A stretch of 12,529 nt of DNA from JAJNNC01 sp038232695. GTDB lineage: Bacteria > Bacteroidota > Bacteroidia > Cytophagales > Cyclobacteriaceae. Every line of letters starts with the position of its first letter. Position 1 is the first letter of the stretch. The stretch spans positions 1 through 12,529 of the forward strand of contig JBBSNI010000135.1 in NCBI GenBank assembly GCA_038232695.1, read 5' to 3'. Made by a program: the position numbers and the translations under genes. Under the pieces are notes generated by a model, which was not told the DNA's origin, searched no databases, and was given only the letters and a program-made list of their open reading frames with translations. Positions 1-6,536 of the stretch are shown in pieces.

Positions 1-1001
1 AGCAGCAATTGGATGGTACGGCGGTCTCTAAATTCTTTGGAAAATTTCTGCTGGTGCCGGTCTTCTACCATATACACATCGCAGCCGATGATCACTTTGA
101 CGCCCTGCCGCTTGCCTTCGGCGACTGCTTTGAAAGCGCCAAACAGGTTGCCCAGGTCGGTAATGGCAACTGCAGGCATGTTCAGTTCTTTAGCCCTGGC
201 AATGATCTCCCTGTAACTGGCGGTACTTTGCAGGATAGAATACTGCGAATGTACATGCAGATGACTGAAAGGAGCGGTTTGGATGTCTTTCACCGCGATG
301 CCCGCCGCCGGAACGACAGGTGCCTGGGGTTTGGCTTCTTCCGGTGTGGCAGTAGCCCGCCCAGCAACTTCCAGGTCCGGACGTTCGTACCGGATTTGCT
401 CCAGAGGAACTTTGTCTGTAAAAGGTTTGAGCACTTTTTCCTGAAGCAGACCGAAAAAGCAGCGGGCAGTAGCGTCTACATCGAATGCCGAGTTGTGCGC
501 TTCCTCGAAGCCTACGCCAAAGAGTTTCCGGTGCAGTTCCGACAGGGTAGGCCACTTGTACTTACCGCCGCGCCCGCCGGGGATTTTACAGTAGTCGGTA
601 GAAGCATCTTTGGTATCCAGCTTTTGCATGTTGAGCAAAGTGTTGCTGATGCCTGCGCGGATAAACTCCGCCGCCGTAATGTTGATGTCGAAGTCTACAT
701 TATGCCCGACGACCACCTGGGTTCTTTCCAGGTCGCTGTTAAATACCGCAAGGACTTCCTGTAGCGGATGCCCTTCTTTCAAAGCACGTTCTGTAGAGAT
801 ACCATGTACTTTCTCGGCGTTGAAGGGAATGGTAAAGCCTTCCGGCCGGATGATATAATCTTTGGCGCTGAGCAGGCTGCCTTTGGCGTCGTGCAGTTGC
901 CAGGAGAGTTGCACCACCCGGGGCCAGTTGTCCAGGTCGGTAACGGGGGCATTATAATCGCGGGGCAGTCCGGTTGTTTCGGTATCAAAGATCAGGTACA
1001 T
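1..1001 (-). CDS. dnaE: DNA polymerase III alpha subunit with fused epsilon-type exonuclease (partial, 3' end missing)
   Basis: This is the replicative polymerase subunit; about 333 N-terminal residues are visible and the gene continues past the left edge. The N-terminus is a DEDDh 3'-5' exonuclease: ExoI D6-T-E8, ExoII HNVDFD (100-105), ExoIII H169-N-x-x-F-D174. A Pro/Ala-rich linker (about 215-240) leads into the PHP domain, which opens with SHLHVHSQYSIL (246-257; H247, H249, H251) and continues through PAVAITDLGNLFGAF. A fused proofreading exonuclease is known from DnaE proteins of some Bacteroidota; in most bacteria epsilon is the separate dnaQ product. The ATG at 1001 is chosen because an in-frame TAA lies only four codons upstream (1011-1013). 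A perfect AGGAGG (1042-1047) lies about 40 nt upstream, too far to serve this start. No frameshift is seen. The polymerase active site itself is outside the window. Confidence 0.93.
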   Translation of the reverse strand, partial: MYLIFDTETTGLPRDYNAPVTDLDNWPRVVQLSWQLHDAKGSLLSAKDYIIRPEGFTIPFNAEKVHGISTERALKEGHPLQEVLAVFNSDLERTQVVVGHNVDFDINITAAEFIRAGISNTLLNMQKLDTKDASTDYCKIPGGRGGKYKWPTLSELHRKLFGVGFEEAHNSAFDVDATARCFFGLLQEKVLKPFTDKVPLEQIRYERPDLEVAGRATATPEEAKPQAPVVPAAGIAVKDIQTAPFSHLHVHSQYSILQSTASYREIIARAKELNMPAVAITDLGNLFGAFKAVAEGKRQGVKVIIGCDVYMVEDRHQQKFSKEFRDRRTIQLL

Positions 1002-1208
1002 GCGTTTCGTTTAGCTCATTTGAAAACGGAAATTTAGGGCTACCTCCTGATATTTGCTACAAAAATCCGGTTTTTTATAGCTTTTGATAGCAAGGTTACG
1101 CTTTATAAAAAGTACGTAGCTGCTGATAATTAACACCATACAAAGGGTGAATGAAAGTCGTGGTTTAAGGATAAAAACCCCATCTATAAGCTTACTATCT
1201 ATGTCTTT

Positions 1209-1223
1209 CCGACAAATTGTCGG
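1209..1223. repeat. Perfect 7-bp dyad downstream of the subtilase gene
   Basis: CCGACAA and TTGTCGG are perfect inverted arms around a single central base. The dyad lies 20-34 nt past the stop codon of the leftward subtilase gene and 208 nt upstream of the dnaE start. As RNA it would give only a 5-bp stem with a 5-nt loop, and no U-tract follows in the leftward direction, so it is a poor intrinsic terminator. It could equally be a protein-binding site. Nothing else clear is seen in the 241-nt gap (1002-1242): the dnaE upstream region is A/T-rich, and no convincing TTTG / TAnnTTTG promoter pair stands out. Confidence 0.4.
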
Positions 1224-1242
1224 GCAATCAAACTGATATGTG

Positions 1243-3054
1243 TCAGGGTTTAACAGGGACCTGCGTTGCTTCTTTGTCCCCTGTAAATGCCTGCTTACGA
1301 CCGGAAAACTGGTTGTTATATTCCTCCACCTGCGCTAAAGCTTTGCCAATATTCAGCGACCCGCTTCCTACCCGCATTTTTTCGTCCGGGCTTACCGCCT
1401 GCTCATCGGCACTGGCCAGCAGGATATTGCGGATGGTATGAATAGAGACAGGCTTCCGGATGGTTTCCAGCATCAGCGCTACTGTGCCGGTCACGTGAGG
1501 CGTTGCCATGCTGGTGCCCGACATGCGGGTGAGCAAAGCGTTGCCTCGATGCTGATGGCGGGGCGTAGACCGGGCCGCCAGGATTTTTACGCCGGGAGCT
1601 ACCAGATCAGGTTTGACCCTGCCGTCGGCGGTAGGTCCTTTGCTGCTGAAAGGAGCCAGGGTAAAATTTGTCTTGTGGCTGTCGTAAGCGCCTACCGTAA
1701 TGGTATGATAGCCATTGCAGATAATGCCAATGGTGGTCTGGGTATCCACATGCTCGGGCGCAAAGGTTGCCTGACATCGTTTGCAGCCATTGTCTCGCTC
1801 TATCCAGGCATGATACCGGCCATCTACGATGATTTCTCCGGCTAACTGAACCGACCACTTACCCGGGGGGGCGTTTTTGTACAGGAAAAGGTCTATGTGG
1901 TTCAATCCACTGTTAGGCTCATGAGACCGGTGGTAGATCATCCCTACGGTCTGTCCATTTATTTTCACCTCGCTGTTCTGGTCCAGGCGGGAGACAGCAA
2001 CATCTTGGTGGCTTGTGTGCGACAGTGTGATTTTTATTTGATCTTCTCCGGCATACCATATCTCCAGTTCGTTGGGTGTGGTGTCTGCCCGGTCTACAAA
2101 AAATTCTATCGTATGGCTTCTGCCCGGACGGATAATGCCCGAAGCATGGGCTTTGGCCAGGTGGTAATTACCTGTACTCTGGCAAAGCACCCTGTTGGCG
2201 TTCAACGCCAGAAAAGCATCAATGCCCTGCTCTACCACGGAGTTGCCCCGGTGGTTGCCCCCATGCGTCCCGATGCTGGTATTCATAACACAAGCCCGAT
2301 CTCCGGCTACTTTGGAAATAAAATCTATGGCTTCCAGTAGCCTGACGGAGTTTCCCAGCGTAGCTTTGGCAGAGACCGCCGTTTCGGGGGCAGCTTTGGC
2401 AGACAACTGCACAAAGCAAAGACAGGCTTCGGAAGCCACACCCGGCAGCCCGACGCTGCCGTTACCTGCGGCAATGTCCATCACATGGGTTCCGTGCGCC
2501 CCGATGCCCGGGTCGCTCTTTCCCGGGTGGTAATTCAGCGCGGCGTAAGGCGCCCTGGAGGCCAGGGCGCGGTTGATCTCTTCCTGTCCGTAGACACGAC
2601 CATAGCCATAGGGTTCGGGAGCAGCCACCGTATCGCGTTGAGATTGGTCCCAGAGCGCCAGCAGGCGGGTGGAGCCATCGGCATTTCTGAAGTTGGGGTG
2701 GGCAAAGTCAATGCCCCAGTCGATGATGCCTACCACGACGCCTTTGCCACGGGGGCCGTGTGGTCGCGCCCGGATGCCATCGGTTTCTGTCAGGTTGTCA
2801 GAAAAGTACGGCGACTGCTCGCCGGACAGGGCGGCTCCGTCGAAGATACGGGGCGCTTTCATGCTGAAAACCTCTTCAGTGTCGTACACAGGCAAGATGT
2901 CTGCCCGGCGCATTCTGACCGTTGTGATATTGCCGAACCGGGTAATGACCCGGACGCCTTCCGGCAGCCGCAGCGGGTCTTTCAGCTTGATGATGACCTC
3001 TACTTCGTCGTTGGGCAAGCCTTCACCGAGGAGTTGTTGTAGCGCCGGGTCCAT
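1243..3054 (-). CDS. S8 family serine peptidase (subtilase), CspA-like, no signal peptide
   Basis: A 603-aa subtilisin-like endopeptidase with a complete catalytic set: Asp112 in VVVGIIDWGIDFAHPNF, His187 in GIGAHGTHVMD, oxyanion Asn296 in CQSTGN, and Ser515 in RMSGTSMATPHVTG. FSSKGPTADGRVKPDLVAPG (469-488) is the usual pre-serine block. Residues 1-95 look like a short propeptide-type domain (DEVEVIIKL... resembling I9/fervidolysin-like folds). About 170 residues between Asn296 and the GYHTITVGAY strand (449-458) form an inserted beta-rich region, the arrangement of the CspA/CspC-like subtilases of Clostridia, where a jelly-roll sits in the catalytic domain. There is no hydrophobic leader at the ATG (3054), so cytoplasmic action or non-Sec export is expected. 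It is the last gene of the cassette, 37 nt after its neighbour. The substrate is unknown; the upstream cassette proteins are the obvious candidates. Confidence 0.92.
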   Translation of the reverse strand: MDPALQQLLGEGLPNDEVEVIIKLKDPLRLPEGVRVITRFGNITTVRMRRADILPVYDTEEVFSMKAPRIFDGAALSGEQSPYFSDNLTETDGIRARPHGPRGKGVVVGIIDWGIDFAHPNFRNADGSTRLLALWDQSQRDTVAAPEPYGYGRVYGQEEINRALASRAPYAALNYHPGKSDPGIGAHGTHVMDIAAGNGSVGLPGVASEACLCFVQLSAKAAPETAVSAKATLGNSVRLLEAIDFISKVAGDRACVMNTSIGTHGGNHRGNSVVEQGIDAFLALNANRVLCQSTGNYHLAKAHASGIIRPGRSHTIEFFVDRADTTPNELEIWYAGEDQIKITLSHTSHQDVAVSRLDQNSEVKINGQTVGMIYHRSHEPNSGLNHIDLFLYKNAPPGKWSVQLAGEIIVDGRYHAWIERDNGCKRCQATFAPEHVDTQTTIGIICNGYHTITVGAYDSHKTNFTLAPFSSKGPTADGRVKPDLVAPGVKILAARSTPRHQHRGNALLTRMSGTSMATPHVTGTVALMLETIRKPVSIHTIRNILLASADEQAVSPDEKMRVGSGSLNIGKALAQVEEYNNQFSGRKQAFTGDKEATQVPVKP

Positions 3055-3091
3055 ACGTTTTCAGCGATTACATCTCATGACCATGCTGGCC

Positions 3092-3742
3092 TCAGACGGC
3101 TTCGTGTTGACCGTTGTGAAGCGAGGCATCCATCAACTGCATCATCTCTTCATTGATCCTGAACATATGGGAGACATGCTGTTCTACAGCGCTGCGCACA
3201 AATTTATCAAACTCCTGGGTGCTTAGCTGAGACATCGTATAGATCAGGGCGGCATTTTGCTGGCATAAGTCAAACTTTTCCCGGATGTAGGCTTTCATCT
3301 CTTCCTGGTAATGGTTCCAGAGCTCTGTTGCCAGCTTTTTTTTATCTTTCTCGGTTATTTTTTCAAATATCCTGCTGACGGGCACATCCTTGTATTTCTC
3401 CAGGTAGGGTTTTATAAAAGGAAATATTTCCCTTGCGGTCATTCCAATTTTTTTGTCTTCCATATTTTTCCACTGGTCTTCTACCTGCTGGTGTCTTGCC
3501 GTCAGTTCTTGCAGGCTCATGGCTTCTTCGGCAGTAGTCTCCTCAGCCTGTGTTTCCTGCTGACTCTTATCAACTGAAGCATACTTTTCCTGAAATGACT
3601 TATTGGCTGTCAGAAACGCCAACTGCATTCCTTTGAAGGCATCACCATCGTCTTTGGATGGCTTCTCTTTTTGCTTACGCTGCGGCACGGTTTTCTTATT
3701 TGCCAGCAGCATTTGATTAAATCCTCTTTTTTCCTGACCCAT
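3092..3742 (-). CDS. Uncharacterised helical/coiled-coil protein, 216 aa
   Basis: I do not recognise the family. The first 35 residues are Lys/Gln-rich and probably disordered (MGQEKRGFNQ, then KQKEKPSKDDGD). Residues 60-105 are Glu/Gln-rich with heptad-like patterning (ETQAEETTAEEAMSLQ, ARHQQVEDQWKNMEDKK). The rest is predicted by eye to be helical, with a globular part around FPFIKPYLEKYKDVPVSRIFEKI (about 113-135) and a C-terminal helix rich in Met, His and Gln. There is no signal peptide, no membrane segment and no catalytic motif. The ATG at 3742 is the first in frame. It is the sixth gene of the cassette, 47 nt after the 152-aa gene and 37 nt before the subtilase. A structural or adaptor role is possible; no function is assigned. 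Confidence 0.8.
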   Translation of the reverse strand: MGQEKRGFNQMLLANKKTVPQRKQKEKPSKDDGDAFKGMQLAFLTANKSFQEKYASVDKSQQETQAEETTAEEAMSLQELTARHQQVEDQWKNMEDKKIGMTAREIFPFIKPYLEKYKDVPVSRIFEKITEKDKKKLATELWNHYQEEMKAYIREKFDLCQQNAALIYTMSQLSTQEFDKFVRSAVEQHVSHMFRINEEMMQLMDASLHNGQHEAV

Positions 3743-3789
3743 AGCCTATTGTTTGTTATGTTTCAATAATAATTCGTCTGTGATTTCTC

Positions 3790-4248
3790 TCATGCGGGCA
3801 GCGCTTTCAGCGGACCTGCTTCCATCTCCTTTTTGTAAATGTCAGGCAGTTCTGCAAAGGAAGGCGGCAGCGAATTGGTCTGATGCACCTCTTTGATATA
3901 ACTTGCCAGAAACAGAGCAACAGATTTGACCAGCTCGTCTCTGTCTTCGGGATTTTCAGGAAGCTGTGTCTGTTTGACCCAATTGACCATAAAACGGTCG
4001 GCGGTTGTTATTTTCTTGGCTTCGCTTTCGCGCTTTTTAAGCTGTACTTCTAATGTTTTCTTCTGGTCCAGTACCTCCTTGTGCTGGTCTATGGTGACAA
4101 TAGAGGATAACATGCCGCCCATGCCCTGCTCGGGCATCATAGAAGACAACATCAGTTTGGACTTCATATCGCTGGGAATATCGTTTCTGTCAGCGTATAA
4201 GGCGGTGAAAAACATTTTCTCCATTTGGTATTTTGCCGTAATTGCCAT
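3790..4248 (-). CDS. Uncharacterised Met-rich helical protein, 152 aa
   Basis: No family is recognised. A helical N-terminus (MAITAKYQMEKMFFTALYAD) is followed by a Met/Gly/Ser-rich low-complexity stretch (LMLSSMMPEQGMGGMLSS, 32-49), a Lys/Glu-rich coiled-coil segment (about 56-80, HKEVLDQKKTLEVQLKKRES), and a helical C-terminal half with several aromatic and Leu positions (ALFLASYIKEVHQ, 111-123). There is no signal peptide and there are no cysteines. The Met/Gly-rich patch resembles the C-terminus of the 299-aa protein encoded just upstream, suggesting a shared environment or interaction surface. The ATG at 4248 is used; an A/T-rich leader of about 40 nt separates it from the preceding stop, with no Shine-Dalgarno sequence, as is usual in Bacteroidota. 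Confidence 0.8.
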   Translation of the reverse strand: MAITAKYQMEKMFFTALYADRNDIPSDMKSKLMLSSMMPEQGMGGMLSSIVTIDQHKEVLDQKKTLEVQLKKRESEAKKITTADRFMVNWVKQTQLPENPEDRDELVKSVALFLASYIKEVHQTNSLPPSFAELPDIYKKEMEAGPLKALPA

Positions 4249-4288
4249 GTTTTTGAATTTTTTAGATGACTAAATTATTTTTTTCAGC

Positions 4289-5188
4289 TTATTTTCCCAT
4301 GAGGAAGTAAAGCATCATAGGATTGTTCATCATATTGCCGTCGCTGCTTCCTCCACCTCCAAAAGAAGACATCATAAAGATAAGCGGCAGCATATCGCTC
4401 TTGAACTTGGACTCCTGCACCGTAAAAGTAACCGGGTCGGGTGTCACGCCGCCTTCGGTGGGCGGCGCCTGAAGTCTGATACTCTCTAGTTTGGGTTGCA
4501 TGATCAAAGACATCATGGTCTGCATCTGCATCTGCTGCTTGGTTTGCTCGGCGTCTTTCCGAAGCCTGACGACCCTTTTGTTGATCGTTTCCAGGATTTT
4601 GTTCTGGCGCAATTCTACGGCGCTGTGCTTTTTGTCCAGCGCGCTCAGGTCGGCGTTGGTTTTGCGGATAGCAGCCACATTGCCCCGGACGGCGTTGGCA
4701 TTTCGCTTGATAGCGGTCTCCTGCTTTTTGTCATTGGCCATGACGGTAGCCGCCAGCTTTTTCAGATCATCCTTTGTAGCAATGTTGGGAGGCAGCTTGA
4801 AGCTGAAAGGTCCCCGATTGGTATTCAGGGTACCGGAAAGGTTAGACGTTGCGCCAATATTGGGTGTCCGCCGGGAGAAGGAATGGCGCAGAAAGCTGCT
4901 ACCTGGCCGGAAAGCATTGACACTGCGCGAACTTCTCGGTTTCCGGCCAATCAGGTTCCTGACCCCGCTGATGGCTGAACCTATGCCCTGCTGGATGAGT
5001 CCGGACAAGAATTCCGGGTCTTCCGATTCTGCGCCATAGAATTCATCGTCGGACTCGCCGGCTCTTTCGTCGTCGCTCTCGCGCAAGCCTTCGTCATCAG
5101 ACTCGTCGTCGCTTTCGGTAAACAACTCATCGTCGCTGTCGATGAGCATTTCGTCTACCCAGGCATCATCGTTATTAGAATAATTCAT
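4289..5188 (-). CDS. Uncharacterised protein with acidic SDDE-repeat N-terminus, Gly-rich helix and coiled coil, 299 aa
   Basis: Not assignable to a known family. Order of parts: an acidic, probably disordered region (7-59) with five SDDE motifs starting at residues 18, 26, 30, 38 and 46; a small-residue amphipathic helix (about 60-81: FLSGLIQQGIGSAISGVRNL); a basic Arg/Ser/Asn-rich stretch (82-126); a long Lys/Ala/Asn-rich alpha-helical region with coiled-coil character (138-222); a Gln/Met-rich patch (QQMQMQTMMSLIM, 218-230); a Pro/Thr segment; and a hydrophobic Met/Phe/Gly-rich C-terminus (267-299, including FGGGG and NNPMMLYFLMGK). There is no Sec signal. The ATG at 5188 is fixed by a strong Shine-Dalgarno sequence 6 nt upstream, unusual among its neighbours. 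The long coiled coil and hydrophobic ends suggest a fibrous or oligomerising structural protein; this is inference. Confidence 0.85.
   Translation of the reverse strand: MNYSNNDDAWVDEMLIDSDDELFTESDDESDDEGLRESDDERAGESDDEFYGAESEDPEFLSGLIQQGIGSAISGVRNLIGRKPRSSRSVNAFRPGSSFLRHSFSRRTPNIGATSNLSGTLNTNRGPFSFKLPPNIATKDDLKKLAATVMANDKKQETAIKRNANAVRGNVAAIRKTNADLSALDKKHSAVELRQNKILETINKRVVRLRKDAEQTKQQMQMQTMMSLIMQPKLESIRLQAPPTEGGVTPDPVTFTVQESKFKSDMLPLIFMMSSFGGGGSSDGNMMNNPMMLYFLMGK
5039..5140 (-). repeat. 24-nt-periodic repeat coding SDDE octads
   Basis: Four of the five SDDE motifs in the 299-aa protein (starts at residues 18, 26, 38 and 46) sit on an 8- or 12-residue spacing, and a fifth at residue 30 abuts the second. 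At DNA level this gives degenerate repeats built on tcgtcgct/ctcgtcgtc on the plus strand. Such tracts expand and contract by slippage, so copy number may differ between strains. Confidence 0.7.
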
Positions 5189-5194
5189 GTTTGA

Positions 5195-5201
5195 CCTCCT
5201 T
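5195..5201 (-). promoter_or_regulatory. Strong Shine-Dalgarno AAGGAGG before the 299-aa gene
   Basis: Read on the minus strand, AAGGAGG ends 6 nt before the ATG at 5188, an ideal spacing. The other cassette genes, the ligase and the regulator start after A/T-rich leaders without such a site. In Bacteroidota, Shine-Dalgarno sequences are generally weak or absent, so this one may mark a protein needed in larger amounts. That is inference. Confidence 0.65.
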
Positions 5202-5239
5202 GGTTAAATGGGTTGATAATAAATGATGTATGTTGGTTT

Positions 5240-5650
5240 TCAATAGTTTTCTTCTTTCGCCAGGCAGGGTTGTACGTAGATCGCAAAGAGCCTGGGGTCT
5301 ACTTCAAAATACCCCGGTTTGCCCAATCCCCGGCATGTTTTGCAGTGCGGGTCTTCTCCGAAACAATCGCGGCAGGCGCCTAGGGCATCGGCCAGTTGGT
5401 CGTTTCTGCTGATGAGTATGTCTATGTTTTCCATCAGCACTTTGTTGGCTTGCCGGAGTCTTTTGGTATAGCCGCTAAGCTGCTGCACCTGCTGCCGTAG
5501 TTTTTCATAGTCCTCGGGCGTGTGGCGGTCAGCGGTTTGTTCCTGTTGGGTGGCATCCCGCTGCTGCGCCATCATCTGCGCCAGCATCTTCATCCGCTCC
5601 TCCTGCGATGGATCGCTGTTCATCAGTTTCATGAGCTCTTGAATGTCCAT
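5240..5650 (-). CDS. Uncharacterised coiled-coil protein with four-cysteine zinc knuckle, 136 aa
   Basis: A small protein of unknown family. Residues 1-40 are rich in Met, Gln and Glu (MDIQELMKLM, RMKMLAQMMAQQ). Residues 45-92 form a coiled coil (LRQQVQQLSGYTKRLRQANK, then VLMENIDILISRNDQLADAL). The C-terminal third carries CRDC-x6-CKTC followed by RGLGKPG: Cys93, Cys96, Cys103 and Cys106 are placed to bind one zinc, and CRGLGKPG resembles half of a DnaJ-type CxxCxGxG zinc repeat. A further lone Cys is at 129. There is no signal peptide, so cytoplasmic folding with reduced cysteines is plausible. It lies 20 nt after the 281-aa gene. Likely a dimeric assembly, scaffold or chaperone-like factor for the cassette; this is a guess from the motif alone. 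Confidence 0.82.
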   Translation of the reverse strand: MDIQELMKLMNSDPSQEERMKMLAQMMAQQRDATQQEQTADRHTPEDYEKLRQQVQQLSGYTKRLRQANKVLMENIDILISRNDQLADALGACRDCFGEDPHCKTCRGLGKPGYFEVDPRLFAIYVQPCLAKEENY

Positions 5651-5670
5651 CTTTTTATAGGTGTGGTGAT

Positions 5671-6516
5671 TTAGTCTTCTTCTTCGCGTATAAGCTCCAT
5701 CAGTGCTTCCGGCTGGAAGTTGCCTTCGGCATCCAGCAGGTATTCCGCCGTCTCTGTCTGGTTTTCCTGCCCTAAATCTTCCGAAGCCATCTGTGCGTAC
5801 TGGGAAATAGCGTGCAACACGCTGTCCAGAGAAACCTCCGTGCGCTCATTGCCCAGCGGCACACTGCCACTGCCCCCGCCGCTGGCAGCCTGCTGGATGA
5901 GGTTCATCACACCCAGGTTGGAAAGCAGGCTAAGCAACTGATTGATAGGGTCCTGCGAAGTCTGGGGCGCTGGCCCAGTGGCAGGACTTACAGAGGGTGC
6001 TGGCTGCGGTGTTTGTCTTGCCGAGGGCGTAGGTTGTGGCTGCTGCCGGAGGGGGGCAGGGCGCGGCCGGGTCACTTGCCTTGCCGGGGCAGGCTGGGGG
6101 CGGACGGTCTGTTGGGGAGCAGACCGCGCCGGAGGCGCTTGCCGGCGGGGCTGGCTTCTGCGCCTGCTGGCGTTGGAGATCAGGGAGGATACCCCCTGTA
6201 TTACCGCGGGGGCTATGGCTGTGATGATGGGGATCAGGGCGGGTAGTATCTCTGCTAATTGTTCGTCGTCCTGGTTTTCATAGATCATATTTTCTATACT
6301 TTCCCGCAGGGTCTGTTCCAACTGTGCTACCTCCTGTTGAAAAGCTCCGGACGTATAGGCATCCAGCCAGGTTTGTTCTTCCGCACTGCCTTCTATCATT
6401 TCTTCTGGTTCTTGTGTAAAATCTTCGGGAGATAGCTCATACTGGGCGTCTGGCAGAGAAGCTTGGTGGGCATAGCCCAGCGTTTCGCTGGCGTCGGGAT
6501 GTCCGTTCATTTTCAT
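5671..6516 (-). CDS. Uncharacterised protein: acidic N-terminus, hydrophobic helix, Pro/Arg/Gln linker, 281 aa
   Basis: No known family is recognised. Residues 27-85 are acidic and partly helical (ELSPEDFTQEPEEMIEGSAE). They are followed by a strongly hydrophobic segment at 88-114 (ILPALIPIITAIAPAVIQGV), long enough for a membrane helix or a buried assembly helix, and then at once by a basic patch (SRRRSQPRR). Residues 122-188 are a low-complexity Pro/Arg/Gln/Ala linker. A second hydrophobic helix pair (QLLSLLSNLGVMNLIQQAA, 193-211) leads to a GGGSGS hinge and a C-terminal domain with acidic ends (to EEED). The hydrophobic segment starts too far in to be a signal peptide. The gene is second in the cassette, 20 nt after the first and 20 nt before the zinc-knuckle gene. 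Architecture parallels the 299-aa and 289-aa proteins. A membrane-interacting or structural role is possible but unproven. Confidence 0.83.
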   Translation of the reverse strand: MKMNGHPDASETLGYAHQASLPDAQYELSPEDFTQEPEEMIEGSAEEQTWLDAYTSGAFQQEVAQLEQTLRESIENMIYENQDDEQLAEILPALIPIITAIAPAVIQGVSSLISNASRRRSQPRRQAPPARSAPQQTVRPQPAPARQVTRPRPAPLRQQPQPTPSARQTPQPAPSVSPATGPAPQTSQDPINQLLSLLSNLGVMNLIQQAASGGGSGSVPLGNERTEVSLDSVLHAISQYAQMASEDLGQENQTETAEYLLDAEGNFQPEALMELIREEED

Positions 6517-6536
6517 AGTCTTTCAGGTTATCAGGT

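Noticed and set aside
9..764. A 251-codon open frame on the plus strand
   Set aside because: It lies opposite the dnaE frame, which shows exonuclease and PHP motifs throughout. The plus-strand product has no recognisable motif.
1209..1223. Intrinsic terminator of the subtilase gene
   Set aside because: The dyad centre is a single base, the usable stem is about 5 bp, and no T-run follows in the leftward direction.
5812..6283. Overlapping plus-strand frames of 113 and 144 codons
   Set aside because: They are antisense to the GC-rich Pro/Arg/Gln linker of the 281-aa protein, where stop codons are rare by composition alone.
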